Assembly: GCF_014648495.1 (NCBI RefSeq)
Contig: NZ_BMRF01000002.1
Location: forward strand, 1 to 64,000
Direction of reading: 5' to 3'
Length of the DNA stretch: 64,000 nucleotides
Source of the DNA: Actinomadura cremea
Lineage (GTDB): Bacteria > Actinomycetota > Actinomycetes > Streptosporangiales > Streptosporangiaceae
Part shown: positions 25,810-35,400 of the stretch, piece after piece
Layout: every line of letters begins with the position of its first letter
Numbering within the stretch: the first letter of the stretch is position 1
Notes under the pieces: model-generated
Told to the model about the DNA's origin: nothing
Databases searched by the model: none
The model's input: the letters and a program-made list of their open reading frames with translations, nothing else
Program-made: the position numbers and the translations under genes

Positions 25810-26483
25810 TCGAGCACCCCCCGACCCCCCGGACCGTCCAGGCCGTCTTCTTCGACATCGGGGAGACGCTGATCAACGAGTGCGAGATCTACGGGCGCTG
25901 GGCCGACTGGCTGGGCGTCCCGAGGCACACGTTCCTCACCAAGCTGGGCGCGCTTCTCGCCACCGGCAAGACCCACATGGACCTCTTCGAGTACTTCCGT
26001 CCCGGCTTCGACCTCGAAGCGGAGCAGAAGGCGAGGCGCGCAGCGGGCGTCACCATCGGGTTCGGCCCGGACGACCTGTACCCGGACGCGCGCGCGTGTC
26101 TGTCGGGCCTGCGCGAGCAGGGGCTTTTCGTGGGCATCGCCGGGAATCAGCCGGTCGAGGCCGCCGAGCAGATGGAGGCGCTCGGACTCGACGCGGACGT
26201 TATCGGCATATCGGACGTATGGGGCGTGGAGAAGCCGGCGCAGGAGTTCTTCGAACGCTGCGCGCAGCTCGCGGACGTCCTGCCCGAGCACGTCCTGTAC
26301 GTGGGCGACCGCGTCGACAACGACGTCCGTCCGGCCATCGCCTTCGGAATGCGCGCCGCGTTCCTCAGGCGCGGCCCGTGGGGGCATATCCACGACGACG
26401 ACGCCGCCTTGCGCGAATGCCAATTCGTCTTGGACGACCTTGCAGGGCTCCCTGACCTCGTCCGGAGCGCGAACAACCCCTAA
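25806..26483 (+). CDS. HAD-family hydrolase
   Basis: A 225-residue haloacid-dehalogenase-superfamily protein. Motif I reads VFFDIGETL: the nucleophilic Asp is present but the usual second Asp is replaced by Gly-Glu. Motif III Lys is in GVEKP, and motif IV in YVGDRVDNDVRPA. Loss of the D+2 acid is typical of phosphotransfer-poor or dehalogenase-like members, so substrate class is uncertain. It is coupled to the MBL gene and followed by a hairpin. Confidence 0.75.
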   Translation: MIEHPPTPRTVQAVFFDIGETLINECEIYGRWADWLGVPRHTFLTKLGALLATGKTHMDLFEYFRPGFDLEAEQKARRAAGVTIGFGPDDLYPDARACLSGLREQGLFVGIAGNQPVEAAEQMEALGLDADVIGISDVWGVEKPAQEFFERCAQLADVLPEHVLYVGDRVDNDVRPAIAFGMRAAFLRRGPWGHIHDDDAALRECQFVLDDLAGLPDLVRSANNP

Positions 26484-26489
26484 GGGTCT

Positions 26490-26512
26490 CCCCCTACTCC
26501 CCGAGTAGGGGG
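26490..26512 (+). terminator. Hairpin terminator after MBL-HAD operon
   Basis: CCCCCTACTC and GAGTAGGGGG form a perfect 10-base stem with a 3-base loop, six bases past the HAD stop. No T-tract follows. Confidence 0.6.
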
Positions 26513-26545
26513 ACGAACCGCTCCTTCGGCCGATGCGGTCTCCCC

Positions 26546-26575
26546 GCCCGTTTTTTAGTTTGGTGAGTAACGGGC
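26546..26575. promoter_or_regulatory. Inverted repeat GCCCGTT-N16-AACGGGC
   Basis: Perfect 7-base arms surround an AT-rich centre containing a six-T run, an unusual composition here. It ends 45 bases before the PspC gene start. It could be an operator with the promoter in its loop, or part of a terminator. Confidence 0.3.
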
Positions 26576-26620
26576 ATGGTGCTCGTGTTCACCACTCGAG
26601 GAATCGGGGAGAGAGAACCC

Positions 26621-26821
26621 ATGAACGGCCTTTACCGCCCGCGCAACCGCATGATCGCCGGCGTCTGCGCGGGGCTCGCCCGCAGGTTCGGCATGTCCGC
26701 CTTCACCATGCGGCTGCTGTTCGTGCTGTCCTGCCTGCTGCCCGGCCCGCAGTTCGTCGTGTACATCGTCCTGTGGATCATGATGCCCAACGAGGACCGC
26801 CACCTGGCCCGCAGCCACTGA
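26621..26821 (+). CDS. PspC-domain membrane protein
   Basis: A 66-residue protein that is essentially one PspC domain: LYRPRNRMIAGVCAGLARRFGM followed by a hydrophobic hairpin ending VLWIMMPNE. PspC proteins sit in the cytoplasmic membrane and belong to phage-shock-type envelope stress responses. No other psp gene is visible nearby. ATG 26621 follows GGGGAGAG; an in-frame codon at 26576 lies inside the inverted repeat and is less likely. Confidence 0.8.
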   Translation: MNGLYRPRNRMIAGVCAGLARRFGMSAFTMRLLFVLSCLLPGPQFVVYIVLWIMMPNEDRHLARSH

Positions 26822-26906
26822 CAAGATCATCGATACCGCTCGACCGGCCCCGCCCGTGAGGTGTTAGATCAGTGCACACGATTCCACGGGCAGGGAGGGG
26901 ACTGCG

Positions 26907-29900
26907 GTGTCGCAGGAGGGCCCGGAGCGCGAGCGCGCCGCCCGCCTCCTGAGCCTGCTGCGCGACCTGGCCCGCGCCCGCCGCGACCCCGCCGCGCACC
27001 GGCGCGTCCACTGGCTGGCCGACCTGCCCGGCGACGTCTACGTCGAGACCGACGCCGGGCCGGGGGACGTCCTGTTCAGCCTGCCGGTGATCCCGCTGAC
27101 GCCCCCGGCGGTGCTGGAGGAGTTCGACGGCTGGCTGGCGCTCCGCCACTGGTACCGGCTGCTGCGCGACCTCGCCGACGACGAGGGCGACGACGAGGTC
27201 GTCCTCGGGGCGGGCCTGCTGTCATGGCGCCCCGCGCACGGCCCGCCCGTCCACGACCACCTGCTGAGCACGCCGGTGCGGATCGCGGTGGACGAGCGCA
27301 CCGAGCGGGTCGACGTCGTCCTCACCGGCCCGGTGACGCTGCGGGACGGCGACGTGCTCGACGGCCGCCCCGGGTTCCGGGGCGCGCACCGGGCGAGCGG
27401 CGCGGTCCGGGACGGCCACGGCTTCGGGCTGCACGCCTCGGCCGGCGACGTCCTGCGCGAATGGTGCGACGCCGCACTGGTCGGAGCCGTCGACTTCCGC
27501 ACCGGCTGGACGCCCGACGAGACGGGCACGCCCGTCCCGCAGGTCCGGCTCGCGCCCGCGCTCGTCGTGCGGCCGCCGGGCCGGGAGGCGGTCGCGCGCT
27601 ACCACGCGCGGATGATCGAACTGCTCGCCGACGGCGTCCCGGCGGGCCTCGCGCGCTTCGTCACGCCGGGCCGGTCGCCGCAGGTCATGCGCGTCCCCGA
27701 CCGGACGCCCGCGACGGTCCCCGAGCTGCTGGAGGGCCTGCTCGTCCGGGGGCGCCGCGTCCTGGTCGCCGCGCCCGGCCCGGCGGCCGCCGCCGCCCTG
27801 CACGCCGCGCTCCCGCCCGGCCTCGCCGCCCTCGCCGCCACCGACCCCGCCGCCGCCCGCACCGCCGTCGAGGCCCTGCGCGCCGCCCCGCCGGACGACC
27901 TCGACGCCCTGACCGACACCGCCGCGACCGCCGCCCACGAGGCCGCCGAACTCCGCGGCCGCGACCTCGGCGCGCCCGCCCGCCGCGAACCGCCCGCCGA
28001 ACTGGCGTGGATGCCGCCCGGCCGGGACCTCCCGCCGGACCCGCCGATCTCCGCGCGGGAGGCCGCCGACCTCGTCGCGCTGCTCGCCGGGGACACCTCC
28101 GAGCGGCGCGCCCGCCCCGAACAGCGCGACGTCGATCCGGGCGCGCTGCCCAGCGCCGCGTACGTCCGCACCCTCGTCGAGGCGGAACGGGCCGCCGCCG
28201 AACGCGCCGGACGCGCGCACTCCGACATGTCGCGCCTGCTGCGGGACGCCGACGTCACGCTCGTCGCCCGCCTCGACGGCGCCGCCGCCGCGGTCTCCGC
28301 GGCGCTGCACGACCTCGGCCTCGACGGGCACCCCGGCGGCTGGAACCCCGCCGACCTGGCCGTCCGCGCGTTCGCCGACGCGCTCGCCCAGCGCCGCCCG
28401 ACCGTCTGGGCGCGCGTCACCGAGATGACCGCCCGCGCCGAATGGGCGCGCCGCGCGCTCACCGGCATGGGCGGGCGGCGCGTCGAGCTGCCGCCGGGCG
28501 AACTGCACCTGCGGCGCCTCGCCAGCGTCGCGCAGGACCTCCGCACCTACCTGGCCGACGGCGGCACGCTCAAGCGCGGACCCCTGCGCTCCCAGCCGCA
28601 GCGGCAGGCGGAGGTCCTCCTGCAGTACGCGACCGTGGACGGCGAACCGCCCACCACACCCGAAATGCTCGACCTCGTCTTCACCGACCTGATGGTGCGG
28701 ATGACCTGCCAGGAACTCCAGTACGCGTGGGAGGCCGCCGGGATCTCCTTCCCCGCCGACCTGCCGCCCACCGAACGCGTCGACAGGTTCGTGCGCGCAC
28801 ACGCGCGCCTGGCCCGCCTGCACGAGGTCCTGCCCGCCGTGAACGAGACAAGAGAACTCCTCGCAGGACTGCACATCCCGCTGAGCCACCCCCTGCAATG
28901 GCACGGGTACGTGACCGCGCTGCAGGGAGCCCTGGAGGGCCTCGGCGTCAACCGCGCCGCCGCCGACCTCGACGCGCTGCGCGACTCGATCGGCCCCGCC
29001 GACCCCGCCGACCCGCCGGAACTCGCGGACGCCCTAGCCGCCATCGACGCCCGCGACGCCGACGCCTACGGCCACGCCCTCGCCGCGCTCGCCGAGGCCC
29101 GGCACGAGCGGGCCCTGCAGGTCCGCTGCGGCGAGCTGCTGGAACGCGTCCGCGCCGTTCACCCGGACCTCGCGCACCTCCTCGCGGCCACCGACGGCGA
29201 CGAGGCGTGGCGGACGCGCGTCCGCCGCTGGGACGACGCGTGGACGTGGGCCCGCGGCACGGCCCTCTCCCCGGCCGAGGAGCGCCTCCGCGCGACCCTC
29301 GCAGCAGCCGAACGGCGCGCGACCGATGCAGAAGCCGAACTGGCCGCCGCGCGTGCCCGAACGGCGGCCCGCGCGCGCCTGCAGGCCGCCTCGCCCGACC
29401 CGATGGACGTCGTCCCCGCGTGGATCCTGCCGCTGTGGCGAATCCCCGAGGTCCTGCCCCCGCATGCCGACGCCTTCGACGCGGTCATCCTCGACGGCGA
29501 ACACGGCGCGGGCGCCGAAGCCCTGTTCGTCCTGTGGCTCGCACCCCGCGTGATCCTCGTGGGCGAAGCCGTCCCCGAACTCCCGCCCCCCGACGGCCCC
29601 GCCCCCGAGGGCCTGCAGGAGCTCCCGGACCCGACGGCCCCCCTCTTCACGATCCTCGCCGGCGAGCCCCCGCCCCCCGTCCCACCCGAGGGCGCCGAAC
29701 CCCGCGAGGGTGCCGTCCCGCTCGATGGCCTCGCGCCGCACGAGGGGCCCACACCACCCGGCGCCGTCGAACCACGCGCGGGTTCGGGCCCCCGAGAGGA
29801 GTTCGCGCCATACGAGGGTGCGAGCCCACGCGGTGATTCGGGCTCCCAAGGCAGTTCGGGCCCGCGTGGCGGTTCCGCGCCGCCCGAGGGCTCCACCCCG

Positions 29901-30284
29901 CGCGGCGCCGGTGAGCCGCGCGTCGGTTCGGGGCCCGGCGAGCGGGCCCCAGCGTGCGGTGACTCGGAACGACGCGGTGGTTCGGCTTCCGGTGAGGGGG
30001 GTGCGCCGGGTGGGGGTGTCGAGGCGGGCGGCGGCTCGGCGGGGCGGCACGGGGACGGCGGGCCGCGGGTGCGGCGGGGGCGGTCGATCGCGACGTACAA
30101 GCGGCTGGAGCTGCTCGAGATCATCCGGCATGTCGCGGGGCGGGAGCCGGAGTTGGGCGACGAGCAGCTCATCGAGCTGGTGGGGCGGCTGCTGGGGTGT
30201 CCGGAGGACGAGGCGCTGCTCGTGGGCGCGCGGCTGCGGTACGCGGTGGAGGCGTTCCGGGAGGAGTCCGGCGTAGTGGAATGA
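26907..30284 (+). CDS. Large, apparently inactive relative of Upf1-like SF1 helicases
   Basis: An 1125-residue protein. Its order of elements resembles long Upf1-like (DUF4011-type) superfamily-1 helicases. The N-terminal region contains [16 protein letters not shown] and [14 protein letters not shown], like the phosphodiester-proximal domain of such helicases. A P-loop position near 286-306 reads [17 protein letters not shown] without Gly-Lys-Ser/Thr. The segment [17 protein letters not shown] (from about 838) is followed by [11 protein letters not shown] (near 857), where active enzymes have DEAS. Motifs IV-VI are absent: after about 925 comes a 130-residue Pro/Gly/Ser/Glu-rich linker, then a C-terminal helical domain (about 1062-1125, [13 protein letters not shown]). 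It is therefore probably a scaffold or sensor. Assignment rests on motif reading alone. GTG 26907 follows GGGAGGGG. Confidence 0.65.
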   Translation: MSQEGPERERAARLLSLLRDLARARRDPAAHRRVHWLADLPGDVYVETDAGPGDVLFSLPVIPLTPPAVLEEFDGWLALRHWYRLLRDLADDEGDDEVVLGAGLLSWRPAHGPPVHDHLLSTPVRIAVDERTERVDVVLTGPVTLRDGDVLDGRPGFRGAHRASGAVRDGHGFGLHASAGDVLREWCDAALVGAVDFRTGWTPDETGTPVPQVRLAPALVVRPPGREAVARYHARMIELLADGVPAGLARFVTPGRSPQVMRVPDRTPATVPELLEGLLVRGRRVLVAAPGPAAAAALHAALPPGLAALAATDPAAARTAVEALRAAPPDDLDALTDTAATAAHEAAELRGRDLGAPARREPPAELAWMPPGRDLPPDPPISAREAADLVALLAGDTSERRARPEQRDVDPGALPSAAYVRTLVEAERAAAERAGRAHSDMSRLLRDADVTLVARLDGAAAAVSAALHDLGLDGHPGGWNPADLAVRAFADALAQRRPTVWARVTEMTARAEWARRALTGMGGRRVELPPGELHLRRLASVAQDLRTYLADGGTLKRGPLRSQPQRQAEVLLQYATVDGEPPTTPEMLDLVFTDLMVRMTCQELQYAWEAAGISFPADLPPTERVDRFVRAHARLARLHEVLPAVNETRELLAGLHIPLSHPLQWHGYVTALQGALEGLGVNRAAADLDALRDSIGPADPADPPELADALAAIDARDADAYGHALAALAEARHERALQVRCGELLERVRAVHPDLAHLLAATDGDEAWRTRVRRWDDAWTWARGTALSPAEERLRATLAAAERRATDAEAELAAARARTAARARLQAASPDPMDVVPAWILPLWRIPEVLPPHADAFDAVILDGEHGAGAEALFVLWLAPRVILVGEAVPELPPPDGPAPEGLQELPDPTAPLFTILAGEPPPPVPPEGAEPREGAVPLDGLAPHEGPTPPGAVEPRAGSGPREEFAPYEGASPRGDSGSQGSSGPRGGSAPPEGSTPRGAGEPRVGSGPGERAPACGDSERRGGSASGEGGAPGGGVEAGGGSAGRHGDGGPRVRRGRSIATYKRLELLEIIRHVAGREPELGDEQLIELVGRLLGCPEDEALLVGARLRYAVEAFREESGVVE

Positions 30285-30324
30285 AGCGTTCCGTTCGGAT
30301 ATAGTGGAACGGAATGCTTCATTC
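30279..30324. promoter_or_regulatory. 46-base inverted repeat enclosing a TATAGT -10 box
   Basis: Arms at 30279-30296 and 30307-30324 match at 17 of 18 positions around a 10-base centre, GGATATAGTG. The centre contains TATAGT (30300-30305), placing a transcription start near 30313 for the AlkZ-like gene at 30343. The left arm overlaps the last codons of the helicase-like gene. The layout looks like a repressor operator sitting on a promoter; a terminator role is possible too. Confidence 0.6.
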
Positions 30325-30342
30325 TGTACATGGAGGTCGGTT

Positions 30343-31431
30343 ATGCGCACCCTCGACCGGCGGGCCCTCAACCGGACGACGTTGCACCGGCAGCTCCTCC
30401 TCGAGCGGGCGGACGTGCCGGTGCCGGAGGCGGTCGAGCGGCTGGTCGCCGTGCAGGCGCAGGAGCCCAACGCGCCGTACATCGGGCTCTGGAACCGGCT
30501 CGCGAGGTTCCACCAGGACGACCTGACCGGCCTCCTGCACGACCGTGCGGTCGTCCGGACGTCGCTGCTGCGCGGCACCCAGCACATGGCGACGACCGCG
30601 GACTTCCGGTGGTTGAAGCCGCTGCTCCAGCCGATCGCCCGGCGGGCGTGGCGGGCCGGGTTCGGGCGCGCCGCCGCGGGCTGGGACCTGGACGAGGTGG
30701 CCGCCGAGGCCCGGACGGTGCTCGCGGGGCGCACGCTCACCCGTCCGCAGGTCGCGCGGGCCCTCGCGGAGCGCTGGCCGGACCGCGACCCCCTCGCGCT
30801 CCGGTGGTCCCTGCAGGCGCTCGTCGCCGTGGTGCACCCGCCGCCGAGCGGGACGTGGAACACGTTCGGCGCGACCATGTTCGCGCTCCCCGAAGACTGG
30901 ACGGGCGAGGACCTGCAGGAGCGCGAGACGGACGGGCTCGTCGCGCGCTACCTCGCGGCGTTCGGCCCTGCGAGCGCCCGGGACTTCGCGGTGTGGTCGG
31001 GCCTTCGCCGCAAGGACGTCGACTTCGACCGGCTTCGGTCGACGCTGCGAACCTACCGGGACGAGAACGGCGTCGAGCTGTTCGACGTCCCCGAGGGGGA
31101 GATCGTCGAGGACGCGCCGGCGCCCGTCCGGTTCCTGCCCGAGTTCGACAACCTGGTCCTCGCGTACACGGACCGGACGCGCGTGATGACCGACGAACGG
31201 CGCAAGATCGTCTGCGTCGGATCGGAGACGAAGCCGACGCTCCTGGTCGACGGCCGCGTCCACGCGGTGTGGAACCTGAAGATCGACAAGGGGGCGGAGC
31301 GCGCGACGTTGACGATCGGGACGTTCGAGCCGCTCCCCGCCGGGCCGGCCGTCGAGGAGGAGGCCGGACGTCTCCTCGCCTTCGCCGCTCCGGGATTCGA
31401 GCACGGCGTCCGCATCGCACCGCTCGGATAA
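30343..31431 (+). CDS. AlkZ/YcaQ-type DNA glycosylase (HTH_42 family)
   Basis: A 362-residue winged-helix protein of the HTH_42 family (three tandem winged helices). The family's catalytic QxQ motif is present as Gln38-Ala-Gln40 in VAVQAQEPN, followed by the TSLLRGTQHM segment typical of AlkZ. Characterised members excise bulky alkylated bases or unhook DNA crosslinks; in producers they give self-resistance to genotoxins. Start 30343 follows TGGAGG. The 46-base inverted repeat upstream suggests tight control. The neighbouring helicase-like protein hints at a DNA-related theme, but a functional link is inference. Confidence 0.75.
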   Translation: MRTLDRRALNRTTLHRQLLLERADVPVPEAVERLVAVQAQEPNAPYIGLWNRLARFHQDDLTGLLHDRAVVRTSLLRGTQHMATTADFRWLKPLLQPIARRAWRAGFGRAAAGWDLDEVAAEARTVLAGRTLTRPQVARALAERWPDRDPLALRWSLQALVAVVHPPPSGTWNTFGATMFALPEDWTGEDLQERETDGLVARYLAAFGPASARDFAVWSGLRRKDVDFDRLRSTLRTYRDENGVELFDVPEGEIVEDAPAPVRFLPEFDNLVLAYTDRTRVMTDERRKIVCVGSETKPTLLVDGRVHAVWNLKIDKGAERATLTIGTFEPLPAGPAVEEEAGRLLAFAAPGFEHGVRIAPLG

Positions 31432-31472
31432 TTCGATGGGCGCCGTCGGGGACCACTGTCATGATCGTCCGC

Positions 31473-31853
31473 ATGACGACGGAAGAGCTGGTCGAAGTGT
31501 GGCGCGGCGTCATCCAGGGCGACCACAAGTCCTGGGTGCTGTTCGAGCACGGGACGTGCGTCATCCTCATGGAGCCCGAGGACGACCTGGCCGCGCAGGC
31601 GACCGAGCTGCTGCGGGAGTTCGGGCCCGTCCACGCGGGATCCCCGGCCGGCGACTTCGGCACGATCGACCTCGACGCCGCGCCGGGCTGGGCCGTCTAC
31701 GGTCACCACAACGACGTCCTCACCTACGTGGCGCCCGAGGAGGCGGGGGACGAGCCGAGCGACCTCGCCGTCGGGCTGCTGGGGCGTTCCAAGCGCGGCC
31801 GGGACGGTGAGGAGCTGGCGGTCGTCCACGTCGAGGACAAGCGGCCCCGCTGA
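31473..31853 (+). CDS. Small conserved-looking protein of unknown function
   Basis: A 126-residue acidic soluble protein without signal peptide or recognisable domain. Segments such as WVLFEHGTCVILMEPEDDLAAQATELLREFGPVHAGSPAGDF look like a compact alpha/beta fold. ATG 31473 is preferred because a weak -10 box (CATGAT, 31460-31465) stands seven bases upstream; ATG 31461 is an alternative. It lies 41 bases after the AlkZ-like gene on the same strand. Confidence 0.55.
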   Translation: MTTEELVEVWRGVIQGDHKSWVLFEHGTCVILMEPEDDLAAQATELLREFGPVHAGSPAGDFGTIDLDAAPGWAVYGHHNDVLTYVAPEEAGDEPSDLAVGLLGRSKRGRDGEELAVVHVEDKRPR

Positions 31854-31903
31854 TTTCCGGGATCCGCTCTGCCCCGTCGTAGGTGGAATGTAGAAATGTC
31901 CGT

Positions 31904-32440
31904 GTGATCGGCTGGGACGAGGACGCGCTCGCGGGGCTGCGCGCGGCGGTGGCGCGGGGCGACGGCGCCGCGGGGGCCGCGGTCCTCGCGGGGCGCCCCC
32001 TGCGGCCCGTCCTGCAGTACGCGGGGGACGTGCTCGTCGCGGCGCTCGCGCAGGACGTGCCCGGCGCGGACGAACGCGCCCGCGCGTGCCTCGCCGGGCT
32101 CGAGGAGCGCGGATCGCCGGGCGACGCCGAACTGGCCGCCGAACTCGCGGCGGCGCTCGGCGGGTGCCGCGCCTCCGGCCTCCGGCCGTTGCCGGTCGAT
32201 CTGGGGGCCGTCGCCGCCGCGCTCGACGCCGATCCGGCCGGCGGGCCCTGGCTGCTCGATCTCGAACGCGGCGACCTCCTGCCCGCCGACGAGGTCGTCC
32301 ACGACGCGGAGTGCGGCGGGGACGGCCGGTGGCTGCCCGTCCCGCCGGCGGGGGCGCCGGAGGGCGAGGACGCGCGGCGCGGCGCCGCCCGGCGGTGGCT
32401 CGCCGAGCAGGGGTTCCGGTCCGGCCCGCGCGTCCTGTGA
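31904..32440 (+). CDS. Unknown protein, possibly UPF0158-like at its C-terminus
   Basis: A 178-residue soluble protein. The first 95 residues are Ala/Leu/Glu-rich and helical. The stretch VDLGAVAAALDADPAGGPW then LLDLERGDLLPADEV resembles the sequence pattern of UPF0158 proteins, which have no known function. GTG 31904 is seven bases after TAGAAA (31891-31896), the leaderless pattern seen elsewhere in this window; GTG 31883 is an alternative. It ends 24 bases from the stop of convergent lysX. Confidence 0.5.
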   Translation: MIGWDEDALAGLRAAVARGDGAAGAAVLAGRPLRPVLQYAGDVLVAALAQDVPGADERARACLAGLEERGSPGDAELAAELAAALGGCRASGLRPLPVDLGAVAAALDADPAGGPWLLDLERGDLLPADEVVHDAECGGDGRWLPVPPAGAPEGEDARRGAARRWLAEQGFRSGPRVL

Positions 32441-32455
32441 CCCGCGGGCCGCGGG
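32441..32455. terminator. Short hairpin between convergent genes
   Basis: CCCGCG and CGCGGG with a 3-base loop lie between the unknown gene stop and the lysX stop. It could act in both directions; there is no T-tract. Confidence 0.35.
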
Positions 32456-32464
32456 GTTCGCGGC

Positions 32465-35400
32465 TCAGGAGCCCGGACGGACGAGGGGGAACGGGATCGT
32501 CTCGCGGATCGACCGGCCGGTGAGGGTGATCAGCAGCCGGTCGATGCCCATGCCCATGCCGCCCGCCGGGGGCATCGCGTACTCGAGCGCGCGCAGGAAG
32601 TCCTCGTCCAGCTCCATGGCCTCGGGGTCGCCGCCGGCGGCCTGCAGGGACTGCTCGGTGAGGCGGCGGCGCTGCAGGATCGGGTCGATCAGCTCCGAGT
32701 AGGCGGTGCCGAGTTCGAGGCCGAACACGATGAGGTCCCACTTCTCCGCCAGCCGCGGGTCGTCGCGGTGCGGGCGGGTGAGCGGCGACGTCTCCGCCGG
32801 GTAGTCGCGGACGAACGTGGGCGCCTCCAGGCGCTCCTCGACGAGCGCCTCGAACAGTTCCTGGACGAGCCGGCCCTGCCCCCACTCGGGGTCGACGTTG
32901 AGCCCGTGCCGTTCGGCGTACCCGTGGACGACCTGCTGCGGCGTGCCGGGGGTGACCTCCTCGCCGAGGGCCTCCGAGACGGAGCCGTAGACGGTGATCT
33001 CGCGCCACGGCTCGGCCAGGTCGTGCTCGACGCCGTCGCGGACGACGACCGTGGTGCCGAGCGCGGCGTCGGCGGCGGCCACGACGAGGGAGCGGGTCAG
33101 CTCGGCCATCGTGTCGTAGTCGCCGTAGGGCTCGTACGCCTCCAGCATCGTGAACTCGGGATTGTGCCGGTTCGACACGCCCTCGTTGCGGAAGTTGCGG
33201 TTCAGCTCGTAGACGCGGCCGACGCCGCCGACGAGGAGGCGCTTCAGGTACAGCTCGGGTGCGATCCGCAGGTAGAGCTGCATGTTGTAGGCGTTGATGC
33301 GGGTGGTGAACGGACGGGCGGTGGCGCCGCCGTGGATCGGCTGGAGCATCGGCGTCTCGACCTCGAGGTAGCCGCGGTCGCGGAGCCCGTCGCGGACGGC
33401 GGCGATCGCGTCGCCGCGCATCCGCAGCATCCGGCGGGCCTCGTCGTTGACGATGTAGTCGACGTAGCGCCGGCGGACGCGGGCCTCCGGGTCCGACAGG
33501 CCCGACCGCTTGTTCGGCAGCGGGCGCAGGCACTTGGCGGTCAGGGTCCACTCCGCGGCCCGCACCGACAGTTCGCCGCGCCGGGACGCGACGACCTCGC
33601 CGCGCACGCCGACCTGGTCGCCGAGATCGATGAGGGACTTCCAGCGGCCGAGGGAGTCGGCGCCGAGGGCGTCCTCGGTCAGCATGACCTGCAGGTCGCC
33701 GCTCTCGTCCCGCAGCGTCACGAAGATCAGCCTGCCGTGCTCGCGGGACAGCACGACACGCCCGGCGATCGCGACGTCCTCGCCGGTCCGGTCGTCCGGC
33801 GGCAGATCCGGGAAGCGGGCGCGGACGTCGGCGACGACGTGGGTGCGGTCGAAGCTCAGCGCGTACGGGTCCATGCCCGCCTCGCGGATCTGGTCGAGCT
33901 TCGCGTGCCGGACCCGTTCCTGCTCCGACAGTCGACGCTGCGGCGCGCGCGCGGCCTCGGCCTCCTCCTCGATCTTGCGGACGCTGTCGACGAGGTCGAT
34001 CGTCGGGACCATCGCGGCCGCTCGGTCGAGCTTCGGCCGGTTCAGGCTCGGTAGGAAACCCTCCGCGCGCGCGTAGGCGAGCCCGAGGCGGATCAGGTCG
34101 CGGCTCTGCGTGTAGCAGATGAACCGGGGACGCCAGTGCGGCATGTACTTGGCGTTCGACAGGTACAGCGATTCGAGCTGCCAGAACCGGGACGCGATGG
34201 AGAGGAGACGGGAGTACCCCCGCGCGACGGGGCCCGCGCCGATCTGCGAGCCGCGCGCGAACGCGGAGCGGAGCATCGCGAAGTTCAGCGAGAGCTGCTG
34301 CGCGCCGACCAGCGCGGCCTTCTCCGCGAGCTTGGCGACCATGAACTCGTTGAGGCCGTTCTCGGCGGCCCGGTCGCGGCGCATCAGGTCGAGCGACAGC
34401 CCGGTGCGGCCCCACGGGACGAAGCTCAGCAGCCCGCGGAGTTTGCCGTCGGCGTCGAACGCCTCCACCATCACGCAGCGTCCGTCGGTGGGGTCGCCGA
34501 GCCGGCCGAGCGCCATGGAGAACCCGCGCTCGGTCTCCTCGCCCCGCCAGTCGTCGGCGCGGCGGGCGAGCCGGGTCATCTCCCAGCCGGGGATCTGCGC
34601 GTGCCGCCGGATCCGGACCGAGTACCCGGCGCGCTCGACCCGCCGCACGGCCTGCCGGACCTGCCGCATCTCGCGCCCGTCCAGGCTGAAGTCGGTGAGG
34701 TCGATGATCGCCTCGTCGCCCAGTTCGAGGGCGTCGAACCCGTGCCGCCGGTAGATGTGCGCGGCGCGCTCGCCGACGCTGACCGCGCCGGGGATCCACG
34801 CGTGCGCGCGGCACTCCTCCAGCCACGCCTCGATCGCCTGGTCCCACGACTCGGGGTCGCCGAGCGGGTCGCCGCTGGCGAGGGAGACCGAACCCTCCAC
34901 CCGGTACGCGATGGCCGCCTTACCGTTCGGCGCGACGATGACGTCCTTGTCGCGGCGCAGCGCGAAGTAGCCGAGGGAATCCTGCTCGCCGTACTCGGCG
35001 AGCAGCGCGCGCGCCGACAGCTCTTCCTGCGGGCTGAGGACGGGGTCGCGACGTCCCGGCTTGAACAGCGCCCAGAACGTCGCGAGCATGAGCCCGGTTC
35101 CGAGCACCCACAGGATCACGTCCACCCAGAACGCGACCGAGATGTCGATCGGCCCGCCGGTGACCCGGGGCCCGAGGACGGTCTGCGACACCGCGTAGAC
35201 GGGATGCGTCCAGAATCCGCCGTCCTCGTCGCGGTCGGTCGCGGTGACCAGGCAGGTGCCGATCCCGCAGGTCACGACCAGGAGGGAGGCGAAGACGAGC
35301 GCGGCGAGCCGGCGGTTGGCACGGTCCGGCAGCGTGGTGAACTCGCCGCGCGCCGCCACCAGCAGGCCGATCGCCGCGAGGTACAGGACGGCCGCGACGG

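Noticed and set aside
26861-29836. Alternative plus-strand frame within the helicase-like gene
   Set aside because: It lies one frame off, is Arg/Pro-dominated, and the overlapping frame keeps coherent secondary structure and family-like segments to its end.
31053-34847. Long minus-strand frame overlapping lysX and the AlkZ-like gene
   Set aside because: It is a frame shadow of lysX and runs antisense through the AlkZ-like gene; the composition is Arg/Pro-rich and no start or domain supports it.
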